Origin: Kiritimatiellia bacterium
GTDB taxonomy: Bacteria > Verrucomicrobiota > Kiritimatiellia > RFP12 > UBA1067
Length of the DNA: 16,893 bases
NCBI GenBank assembly: GCA_017405115.1
Contig: JAFRBA010000085.1
Location: forward strand, 1 to 16,893
Direction: 5' to 3'
Shown here: piece by piece, positions 1-5,919 of the stretch
How the letters are laid out: each line of letters begins with the position of its first letter
Position numbering within the stretch: the first letter of the stretch is position 1
Notes under the pieces: generated by a model
What the model was told of the DNA's origin: nothing
The model's input: only the letters and a program-made list of their open reading frames with translations
Databases searched by the model: none
Position numbers and translations under genes: made by a program

Positions 1-788
1 CGCGAGAACACGGGCTCCGGGTCTTCCAGTATCTTCGCGACGACGCCGTGGCGCGGCGTCTCCTCGAGAAGGGCGGAGGTCGGCTTCGGGTCCTTCGTGC
101 CCGTCGCCTGCCTGAGCCTCGCCGCCATCGCCTTGTAGCGCATCAGCGTCTTGTACTTCGGCAGGAGCTCCGGCAGCCTCTCGCCCAGCCACCCCTTGAT
201 GCCGCCGTTGCGCCCGGCGACTTCGCCAGACTCGTCGAACCTCAGGCAGTTGTCCACGTAGCACTCGAGGTCGTGGAGCATCCCCCCGAGGCGGACCATC
301 GCCTCGCGCGACTCCTTCCGTGCGTTCCATGCGGCAAGCACCTCCTCCGGCGTCGGCATCGGCGCCGAGGTCGCCCGTCGGGACACCCTGCGCCTTTCGG
401 CGGCGAGCCTGCGGCGCCGCTCGGTCTCGCGCTCGTAGTAGAAGGGCCGCCTGAGCCTGCGCAGGTCTCGCATGAGCTCCCGCTTCATCCTGTCGCGCCC
501 CGCGGGGTCGGCGAACTTCGAGGCCCCGTCGCGCATCGCGAGGCCCACGTCCACCATCGCGCAGGCGCAGAACACGAGGGGGTCGAACGTCGAGTCCGGG
601 CAGGGGGCGGAGTTCCGCCACTTGAGCCAGTCCCTGCCCCGGAACTCTCCGTCGGGACGCTTCCTCATCCGCGGGCGGTAGGTGTGCATGTCCAGGTACC
701 GCCCCGTCCAGGACTGCGCCTCGCTGTACGTCCAGCCCCTGTGGCAGGCGTACCAGTACGCCGAGTGTCTATAAGCGTTTCGTGCCAT
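1..788 (-). CDS. Unrecognised Arg/Trp-rich protein, partial (C-terminus beyond left edge)
   Basis: An uninterrupted minus-strand frame opens at the ATG at 788-786 and reads 262 codons to the window edge without a stop, so the C-terminus is missing. The protein begins MARNAYRHSAYWYACHRG. It has a Trp/Tyr/Cys-rich first third, a strongly basic helix-like stretch at about residues 108-140, then a region reading LPKYKTLMRYKAMAARLR. No signal peptide or membrane segment is seen, so a cytoplasmic protein is likely. I do not recognise the family; the basic helix and tryptophans would suit a nucleic-acid-associated or mobile-element protein, but that is a guess. The long plus-strand frame over the same bases has no plausible protein character. 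A TATAAT box with upstream TG lies 8 nt before the ATG and no Shine-Dalgarno sequence is present, so translation is probably near-leaderless. It is transcribed divergently from the enolase-superfamily gene. Confidence 0.72.
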   Translation of the reverse strand, partial: MARNAYRHSAYWYACHRGWTYSEAQSWTGRYLDMHTYRPRMRKRPDGEFRGRDWLKWRNSAPCPDSTFDPLVFCACAMVDVGLAMRDGASKFADPAGRDRMKRELMRDLRRLRRPFYYERETERRRRLAAERRRVSRRATSAPMPTPEEVLAAWNARKESREAMVRLGGMLHDLECYVDNCLRFDESGEVAGRNGGIKGWLGERLPELLPKYKTLMRYKAMAARLRQATGTKDPKPTSALLEETPRHGVVAKILEDPEPVFS

Positions 789-796
789 CGGCGCGT

Positions 797-805
797 ATTA
801 TACCA
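797..805 (-). promoter_or_regulatory. Extended -10 promoter for the partial minus-strand gene
   Basis: On the minus strand the bases read TGG-TATAAT, a perfect -10 hexamer (802-797) with the TGn extension. No convincing -35 box lies 17 bp upstream, as is common for extended -10 promoters. The predicted start of transcription falls at about 790, two bases before the ATG at 788. Confidence 0.65.
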
Positions 806-872
806 TAAAATGAGATTTCGGTGCGGAAAAATCTTGGGGTCTCCATGACTGCGATGGTGCCGTTTGGGTATA

Positions 873-901
873 TTGCTTGACAGCCAGGCATGAAGTATAA
901 T
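873..901 (+). promoter_or_regulatory. Promoter for the Tat enolase-superfamily gene
   Basis: A perfect TATAAT lies at 896-901. A TTGCTT at 873-878 sits 17 bp upstream and is the best-spaced -35. A perfect TTGACA at 877-882 is also present, but only 13 bp from the -10, too short for usual sigma-70 spacing. The predicted transcript start is near 908, giving a leader of about 70 nt before the ATG at 979. Confidence 0.6.
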
Positions 902-920
902 TGAGTCCAAGAAGTACGGA

Positions 921-966
921 CTGTTCCTTGGCGTGTTCTACAAGGGATGCGTGTTCTACAAGGAAC
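921..966 (+). repeat. 18-bp tandem duplication and competing hairpins in the mRNA leader
   Basis: The 15-mer GCGTGTTCTACAAGG occurs at 931-945 and again at 949-963, a period of 18 bp. Upstream, GTTCCTTG at 923-930 is complementary to CAAGGAAC at 959-966 (8 bp), and its CCTTG part can instead pair with CAAGG of the first copy at 941-945. Two mutually exclusive stems are therefore possible just before the Shine-Dalgarno region at 971-975. The repeat and pairings are seen in the sequence; a regulatory role is inferred. Confidence 0.55.
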
Positions 967-978
967 GGAAGGGAGAAC

Positions 979-2388
979 ATGGACAGAAGAGAATTCATTA
1001 AGACTGGACTTTTTGCGGCGGTTTCATCCACCGCGACGAAGGGCCTCGCCGATCTGCCGGGGAATGGCGACGGCATGTCGGGTCGGGCCATGCCGTGCAA
1101 GGCCATCACCATCGCCAAGACATCCTGCGGTTTCGAACGCGAGCCGATGATAAGGCCGTTCGGCTTCAAGGGCGGCTATCTCACTGAGGAGTGGATCGTC
1201 TCGGCATTCGTCGCGTCGACGTCCGGCAAGCACAGCATAGGCCTTGGAACGCAGAGCTGCCTCTGGTCGGACGCCAAGGTGTTCGCGGCGAACTCCGAGG
1301 CCGGAGGCAACGCGATCATGTTCTCGATGACGCAGTACGCGCTCAAGCTTCTCGTCGGAAAGACCTTCACCTCGCCCGTCGAGCTCAACGACTGGCTCTG
1401 GCCGCAGGTGTGGGAGTACGGCAAGAAGGTGTCGGCGAACCCCGAACTTCGCGCCACCTATGCCTTGAACGCACTCGTCGCGGTGGACAACGCCATTTGG
1501 GTCCTCTTCGCCAGAGAGAACGGCCTCGCCTCGTTCGACGAGATGATCCCGGACGCGTATCGTCCCGCCCTCGCTGCGCATCACGCGAAATGCGCGTCCA
1601 TTCCGCTCTTCTCCTACAAGGTGCCTGTCGCGGAAATCAAGGACGCCGTTGACTCTGGCTACTTCTTCATGAAGATCAAGATCGGCCAGCCCGGCACACA
1701 GGAGGAAATGCTCGCGAAGGACATGGCGCGCGTCTCAGAAATCCACTCGGTGCTAAAGGGCTGCCGCACGCCATATACGAAAACCGGGAAGCTTCCATAC
1801 TACTTTGACGCGAACGGGCGCTACGAGAAGAAGGAGACGTTTCTGAAGTTCATCGACCATCTTAAGAAGATCGGCGCCTACGACCAGGTGGCAATCGTCG
1901 AGGAGCCGTTCGACGAATATGCCGACATCGACGTGAACGACATCCCTCTGCGCCTCGCGGCGGACGAATCGGCTCACACGGTGAATGATGCGCTTGAACG
2001 CATTCAGATGGGCTACCGCGCCATGGCCCTGAAGCCAATCGCGAAGACGATGTCGATGTCCATGAAGATCGCGCAGGCTGCGTACGAGAAGGACATCCCG
2101 TGCTTCTGCGCAGACCTCACTGTCTGTCCCGCGATGGTGGAATGGAACAAGGCGGTCGCGGCGCGGCTCCCCGCGTTTCCGGGAATCGGCGATCTCGGCC
2201 TCGTCGAGACGAACGGGCACATGAACTTCCGCAACTGGGAGGCGATGCGCCGCGACCTCGCCTACCCCGACGCGCACTGGACGCGCACCGAGAGGGGCGT
2301 CTTCGAGTGCGACGCCGACTACTACGCGAAGTCCGGCGGGATCCTTGAGCCGATGCCGAGGTACGAGAGGATGTACGAGGGAATCTAG
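979..2388 (+). CDS. Tat-exported enolase-superfamily protein (mandelate racemase/muconate lactonizing enzyme type)
   Basis: Enolase-superfamily enzymes remove a proton next to a carboxylate in an Mg2+-dependent step; members include sugar-acid dehydratases, racemases and cycloisomerases. The 469-residue protein shows the expected order of residues: KxK at 232/234, a D-x-N at 277-279, EE at 308-309, DE at 329-330 and Lys352 in ALKPI. Asp277, one of Glu308/309 and Asp329 or Glu330 would bind metal; the lysines would be the bases. This is the MLE-type pattern. The N-terminus MDRREFIKTGLFAA is a twin-arginine signal, so the folded enzyme probably acts in the periplasm. The start at 979 is chosen because it opens this signal and follows GGGAG at 971-975; an in-frame extension to 901 has no signal character. 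It is followed by the Gfo/Idh/MocA gene 78 nt on, probably in one operon. The substrate cannot be read from sequence; a sugar acid is a guess. Confidence 0.85.
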   Translation: MDRREFIKTGLFAAVSSTATKGLADLPGNGDGMSGRAMPCKAITIAKTSCGFEREPMIRPFGFKGGYLTEEWIVSAFVASTSGKHSIGLGTQSCLWSDAKVFAANSEAGGNAIMFSMTQYALKLLVGKTFTSPVELNDWLWPQVWEYGKKVSANPELRATYALNALVAVDNAIWVLFARENGLASFDEMIPDAYRPALAAHHAKCASIPLFSYKVPVAEIKDAVDSGYFFMKIKIGQPGTQEEMLAKDMARVSEIHSVLKGCRTPYTKTGKLPYYFDANGRYEKKETFLKFIDHLKKIGAYDQVAIVEEPFDEYADIDVNDIPLRLAADESAHTVNDALERIQMGYRAMALKPIAKTMSMSMKIAQAAYEKDIPCFCADLTVCPAMVEWNKAVAARLPAFPGIGDLGLVETNGHMNFRNWEAMRRDLAYPDAHWTRTERGVFECDADYYAKSGGILEPMPRYERMYEGI

Positions 2389-2389
2389 A

Positions 2390-2455
2390 AGACGAGAGAC
2401 ATTGGACAAGAGACGTGGTTGAACACCCTCGTCTCCCGTCTAACGTCTCATGTCA
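2390..2455. repeat. Inverted array of degenerate heptamers (4 + 4 units) in operon spacer
   Basis: Four tandem heptamers of the form RGACNNN (2390-2417) are followed by a 10-nt loop (2418-2427) and four heptamers of roughly complementary form NNCGTCT or variant (2428-2455). Folding the two 28-nt halves on each other gives 20 Watson-Crick and 2 G-U pairs out of 28. The hairpin ends directly at the AGGA (2455-2458) that serves the next gene. No U-tract follows, so it is not an obvious intrinsic terminator; it may act on mRNA stability or on access to the ribosome site. Confidence 0.7.
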
Positions 2456-2466
2456 GGAACAGACAA

Positions 2467-3894
2467 ATGGAAACCAGGCAAATGCAAAGACGTGAGTTCA
2501 TAAAAACGGCGGCCATGGCGGCGGGTCTGCCGTTCACATTCGGCGGTTGCCGTTCTTTCCGCGGCAATTCGAAGATACACGTTGCAATCATCGGCTGCGG
2601 GCGCATCTCGACGGAGTTCGAGGTGCCGGGCGTTCTAAATCGGCCCGACATCGCGCGCATAGTCGCCGTCTGCGATCTCGACATGAAGCGGGCGCGGCAG
2701 ACGGCGGAGCACGTCGAGCGGGAGTATGCCGATGGCACTAAGATTCGCATTTACAAGGACTACAAGGAAGTCTGCTCGCAGTCCGACGTTGATGCGGTGA
2801 TGATATGTGTGCCGGACTTCTGGCATGCGCTCGTTGCGACGACCGCGATCTGCTCCCTTAAGGCCGTCTGGCTTCAGAAGCCGTTTGCGCAGACGATCCG
2901 AGAGGGACGGCTTCTCTCCAATCTCGCCAAGCGGCACAAGACCGTCTTTCAGGTTGGCTCGCAGCAGCGCAACTGGAGCCAGTTCCAGGCTGCGGTCAAG
3001 GCCGTGCGGTCTGGCGTCCTCGGCGACATCAAGCGTGTCGAGGTCGGTTTGGGGACAGACCCTGCGGGCGGGTCGAGCATACCGCAGAAGATTCCCGCTA
3101 CATTCGACTACCAGACTTGGCTTGGGCCGACTGATCCGTCAGCGCCCTACTGCGAATCGCGCTGCCATTCGCAGACGAACCAGCGCGCCCGTCCCGGCTG
3201 GATCGAGCTGATGCCCTACGGCTGGGGCATGATCACGAACTGGGGCGCGCACCATCTCGACATCGCGCGGTGGGGGCTCGGCGCAGTCGGGCCGGAGTCG
3301 GTGTGCGGCACATGCACTTGGCTCGATACGAGCGGCGGGAAGCTATGGAACGTCCATGACACCTACGATCTCCACTTTGCGTTCAACGGCGGCAAGACGG
3401 ACGTGCATGTCACCGACAGGTATCAGCTTGGCGTGAAGTTCGTCGGCGAGAGGGGCGACTGGATATTCTGCACGAGAGGCGCGTTCAAGGTGACGCCGAC
3501 CGACCCCGACCCCGTGGTCAGGCCCGGCGAGCTCGGGCCGCTCGAGGCATCGCGTCCCGAGCTTCTGCCGAAGATGTGGGCCATGAAGAAGAGCTGCCTT
3601 CAGCTTCACGTCGACGACTGGCTTGAGGCGATTGCCGCGAACGACCCTTCGCTAACCGCGACCAACGCGGAGGAGGGGCACCGATCGACGGCGCTTTCCT
3701 CCCTGGGCATGATGTGCATGGAGCTTGGCCGCGGCAGGAAGGACGGCTTTTCGCTCAATTGGGATACAACGCGCGAGACGACCGGCAAGGCGGAGTACGA
3801 TGCGCTCATGAAGCCCTTTGCGAGCGGCAAGTTCGACCTCAACGTCAACCTCGCGGAGTTCGGACTGGACCTCTGCCAGGTGCTGAATGGGTGA
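2467..3894 (+). CDS. Tat-exported Gfo/Idh/MocA-family oxidoreductase
   Basis: This family uses tightly bound or free NAD(P) to oxidise or reduce sugars, inositols and glycosides. The 475-residue protein has a twin-arginine signal (MQRREFIKTAAMAAG), a Rossmann motif GCGRIS at residues 43-48, QKP at 137-139 (the usual EKP, in the Q form common in exported family members), GSQQRN near 164, and TNWGAHHLDIARWG near 257 with His262/His263 as the likely catalytic pair. Length and layout are normal for the exported subgroup. The ATG at 2467 is preferred because AGGA lies 8 nt upstream; the ATG at 2482 would also keep the whole Tat signal. A cysteine after GG near the signal end could be a lipobox, but the fit is weak. 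It sits between an enolase-superfamily and a TIM-barrel isomerase gene, also Tat-exported. Substrate unknown. Confidence 0.88.
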   Translation: METRQMQRREFIKTAAMAAGLPFTFGGCRSFRGNSKIHVAIIGCGRISTEFEVPGVLNRPDIARIVAVCDLDMKRARQTAEHVEREYADGTKIRIYKDYKEVCSQSDVDAVMICVPDFWHALVATTAICSLKAVWLQKPFAQTIREGRLLSNLAKRHKTVFQVGSQQRNWSQFQAAVKAVRSGVLGDIKRVEVGLGTDPAGGSSIPQKIPATFDYQTWLGPTDPSAPYCESRCHSQTNQRARPGWIELMPYGWGMITNWGAHHLDIARWGLGAVGPESVCGTCTWLDTSGGKLWNVHDTYDLHFAFNGGKTDVHVTDRYQLGVKFVGERGDWIFCTRGAFKVTPTDPDPVVRPGELGPLEASRPELLPKMWAMKKSCLQLHVDDWLEAIAANDPSLTATNAEEGHRSTALSSLGMMCMELGRGRKDGFSLNWDTTRETTGKAEYDALMKPFASGKFDLNVNLAEFGLDLCQVLNG

Positions 3895-3914
3895 CGGCGT
3901 TGCTGCGCGGAATA

Positions 3915-3923
3915 TGGTAGAAT
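3915..3923 (+). promoter_or_regulatory. Extended -10 promoter abutting the TIM-barrel gene
   Basis: TGG (3915-3917) precedes TAGAAT (3918-3923), and only six bases separate the hexamer from the ATG at 3930. The A of the ATG falls exactly where transcription would be expected to start. No Shine-Dalgarno sequence and no good -35 are seen. The upstream gene ends at 3894, so read-through from it is also possible. Confidence 0.55.
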
Positions 3924-3929
3924 ACGCAC

Positions 3930-4835
3930 ATGAACAGAAGGGAATTCATTTTTGCAGGGGCTGCGGCGGCGGTTGCGCCGAGCGGCGCCTTCGCCGGCGC
4001 TCAGAAGGGCGAGTACCACGCGTTCTCGCGTGTTTTCCAGTTCCTCAAGGACATGTACAAGGCGGCGGATCTGCTGCGCTCGTGCGGATACGACGGCGTT
4101 GAATGGACGGCACGCCGCGGCGGTTTCGTCGAACCCTCTGCCGCGACCGCCGCCGACCTGAAGCGCGCAAGGGACGCGGCGGCGGCGGCGGGCATAAAGG
4201 CCGAGAGCCTCATAGTCGATTTTCTGCGCGGCGACGAGCCGGGTGCGGAGAGACTGGTGATGAACGCGGCCGAGGCGGGGTTCAAGAGCTTTCGCGGCGC
4301 GTACTTCCGCTACGACCGCGCCAAGACGCACCGCGAGAACATGGACGCCTTCCGCAGCGGGTTCGATTCGCTCGCCGCGCTTGCCGAGAAGTCGGGCATG
4401 AAGTGCTGCTACCAGAACCACTCGACGTACAACAAGTCGGTGCCGCTCTTCGGCAGCCTCGTGTGGGACCTCGCGGCCATTGTCGGGTACTACGACCCGA
4501 AGGCCGTGGGCATCCAGTACGATCCGATGCACGTGAGGGCAGAGGGAGGCCCGTCGTGGGACCACACGCTCGGCGCCGTCGCGAAGTGGATCGACGTCGT
4601 GTGCCTCAAGGACTTCTACTTCGCCATGGACGACTCCGGACGCGACTGGAAGCGCGTCCTCGTGCCGGCGGGGAAGGGCATAGTGGACTTCCGCGAGGTC
4701 AAGAGACTCATGGCGCTTGAGGGCGTTGCGCCGCGATTCACCGTTCACTATGACTATGAATTCCCCTGCGACGAGGCCGGGGCACGCAGGTTCGCAACCG
4801 CCGATCTCCTTCACTACCGCTCGGTCTTCGGTTAA
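3930..4835 (+). CDS. Tat-exported xylose-isomerase-like TIM barrel (sugar isomerase/epimerase family)
   Basis: The 301-residue protein belongs to the AP-endonuclease-2/xylose-isomerase-like TIM-barrel superfamily, whose members isomerise or epimerise sugars and include subunits that cleave 3-keto C- or O-glycosides by beta-elimination. Visible features are a Tat signal (MNRREFIFAGAAAAVAPSG), an early CGYDGVEW strand, NHSTYN with Asn163-His164, and YDPMHV with Asp198 and His201 as likely metal ligands, followed by VCLKDF and a late HYDYEF strand. Length is normal for the family. The start is fixed by the signal; there is no ribosome site, and the -10 box is 6 nt before the ATG, so a leaderless message is likely. 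It follows the Gfo/Idh/MocA gene by 35 nt. The reaction is not known from sequence; action on a keto-sugar made by the neighbouring oxidoreductase is an inference. Confidence 0.82.
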   Translation: MNRREFIFAGAAAAVAPSGAFAGAQKGEYHAFSRVFQFLKDMYKAADLLRSCGYDGVEWTARRGGFVEPSAATAADLKRARDAAAAAGIKAESLIVDFLRGDEPGAERLVMNAAEAGFKSFRGAYFRYDRAKTHRENMDAFRSGFDSLAALAEKSGMKCCYQNHSTYNKSVPLFGSLVWDLAAIVGYYDPKAVGIQYDPMHVRAEGGPSWDHTLGAVAKWIDVVCLKDFYFAMDDSGRDWKRVLVPAGKGIVDFREVKRLMALEGVAPRFTVHYDYEFPCDEAGARRFATADLLHYRSVFG

Positions 4836-4903
4836 AAACGAGCGCAATCGCCGTCGCCGGAGTGTTCTTCCTGAAACGGGAGTATGTGAAGAGATGACCT
4901 CCG

Positions 4904-5137
4904 TCAGACGCTGGCGTTCGGCAGGTACGCGCCGCCGCCGGCAACGAACACGTCGGTCTCCACCTTCACCGGAAGCGACCGCCCGTACGCGACGGTTCCG
5001 GCCCGGCTCTTCCTTGGCGCGTTCGCCGCGTCTGCAAGCGCCGCCGCCGGCGCCGCCGCGACCGTGCCGGCCATTCCGGCCAGGAAGCCGCGCCTGCCGA
5101 TCGCCGTGCCCGCCATCAGGAACTCTGGACTTTTCAT
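4904..5137 (-). pseudogene. Tat-signal stub of an FAD-dependent oxidoreductase, truncated
   Basis: The frame from the ATG at 5137 encodes 77 residues. It begins with a Tat-type signal (GRRGFLAGMAGTVAAAPAAA) and continues SLPVKVETDVFVAGGG, which matches the usual opening of exported FAD-dependent oxidoreductases, where a GxGxxG dinucleotide-binding loop should follow. Instead it ends eight residues later at a stop (4906-4904). The whole catalytic body, normally several hundred residues, is missing, and nothing resembling it lies in the 68 nt between the stop and the neighbouring gene. I infer a deletion remnant. The promoter is still well formed, so a short exported peptide may be made. It converges on the TIM-barrel gene and diverges from the tetR operon. 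An alternative is a genuine small Tat-exported protein, which I think less likely. Confidence 0.6.
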
Positions 5138-5146
5138 CGTGCCGCC

Positions 5147-5175
5147 ATTATACCAAAGCGCATGCATGCATTCAA
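5147..5175 (-). promoter_or_regulatory. Promoter of the truncated oxidoreductase stub
   Basis: On the minus strand, TTGAAT (5175-5170) is separated by 17 bp from a perfect TATAAT (5152-5147), which also carries an upstream TGG extension. The hexamer is 9 nt from the ATG at 5137, so the leader would be only about 3 nt. Confidence 0.65.
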
Positions 5176-5217
5176 CCTGGGTTGCAGCCCTCGCGTGAAT
5201 TTGCAGCACAGCGCGGC

Positions 5218-5246
5218 TTGCAGCGGATGTCCGGTTTTGGTATATT
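5218..5246 (+). promoter_or_regulatory. Promoter of the tetR-efflux operon
   Basis: TTGCAG (5218-5223) and TATATT (5241-5246) are 17 bp apart, with TGG just upstream of the -10. Transcription would start near 5253. The Shine-Dalgarno AAGGA at 5264-5268 lies 6 nt before the ATG at 5275 and fixes that start. TTGCAG also occurs at 5182-5187 and 5201-5206. Confidence 0.65.
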
Positions 5247-5264
5247 ATACACGTGTTTAAAACA
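5240..5264. promoter_or_regulatory. Candidate TetR operator: two adjacent 11-bp palindromes
   Basis: GTATA-T-TATAC (5240-5250) and TGTTT-A-AAACA (5254-5264) are both perfect odd-length inverted repeats, separated by 3 bp. The first covers the -10 box and the second covers the predicted transcript start and leader of the tetR gene. That placement suits autorepression by the TetR-family protein encoded directly downstream; binding is inferred. Confidence 0.45.
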
Positions 5265-5274
5265 AGGATTTAAA

Positions 5275-5904
5275 ATGACTGCGACAAAAGAGAGCATCAT
5301 GGCGGCGGCGATGCGGCTGTTTGCCGAAAAGGGCCTCAAGCTCGTGACCGTGCGGGAGATCTGCATGGCGGCAAGGGTCAATGTCGCCCTGATCAACTAC
5401 CATTTCCACAACAAGAACGGGCTGTACCAGGCGTGCGTCGAGCGGCTGTTCCGCGAGAACACGGGCGACGAGCTGTGCGCGATCGACGCGACCGTCTCCG
5501 ACGCGCGGTCATGGCGCGCGGCCGTGCGGAAGTGGATATTCGGCTTTTCGCGCGTATTGCGGTCCACCAAAGGCGGATCCGCGCTGGCGGCGGGCTTCTT
5601 TCGGCAGGAAGTGGTCCATCCCTCCCCGATGTCCGACCTTGTGCGCGAGCGGTATGTCATCCCTGTGCGGAACTGTCTGCTGCGGCTCATTGCGATGGCA
5701 GTCGAGGATATTCATGAGCAGCGTCGCTGGGTAGAGTCGATCTGGGCGCAGCTTTCCTCATACGCGCTGGTAGACGCTTTATGGCATCCGGTTTTTCGTC
5801 CCGTGGACGCCGCGGTGGATGCCTGGGCCGATTCGATCGCAGATTTCGTCTATCGCCAGGTGATGTCCGGCATGAAGTACCGCACGAAGCGGGGCGGGCG
5901 CTGA
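5275..5904 (+). CDS. TetR/AcrR-family transcriptional regulator, CecR-like
   Basis: The 209-residue protein has the TetR N-terminal helix-turn-helix: an alpha-1 helix ESIMAAAMRLFAEKGLKLVT, then VREICMAARVNVALINYHFHNKNGLY at about residues 25-50. The C-terminal half (residues 95-190), with GFFRQEVVHPSP and a RYVIPVRNCL helix, resembles the ligand-binding domain of CecR-type regulators, which control efflux genes. Longer in-frame starts back to 4717 exist but cross the stub promoter and lack protein character; the ATG at 5275 has AAGGA 6 nt upstream. It is the first gene of the efflux operon, and the lipoprotein gene begins right after its stop. The likely role is repression of its own promoter and of the pump until a ligand binds. 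The ligand cannot be told. Confidence 0.9.
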   Translation: MTATKESIMAAAMRLFAEKGLKLVTVREICMAARVNVALINYHFHNKNGLYQACVERLFRENTGDELCAIDATVSDARSWRAAVRKWIFGFSRVLRSTKGGSALAAGFFRQEVVHPSPMSDLVRERYVIPVRNCLLRLIAMAVEDIHEQRRWVESIWAQLSSYALVDALWHPVFRPVDAAVDAWADSIADFVYRQVMSGMKYRTKRGGR

Positions 5905-5919
5905 ATGGAGGCAGGTGGC

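Noticed and set aside
48..848. Long plus-strand frame over the left end
   Set aside because: It lies opposite a minus-strand frame with a good promoter and protein-like composition; the plus product is Pro/Arg/His-rich as expected of a shadow in GC-rich DNA.
877..901. Perfect TTGACA and TATAAT pair upstream of the enolase-family gene
   Set aside because: The spacer is only 13 bp, too short for a normal sigma-70 promoter; the TTGCTT at 17 bp is preferred as the -35.
3606..4847. 413-codon minus-strand frame opposite the oxidoreductase and TIM-barrel genes
   Set aside because: It runs antisense to two clear family members and its product is low in recognisable structure; high GC lengthens such antisense frames.
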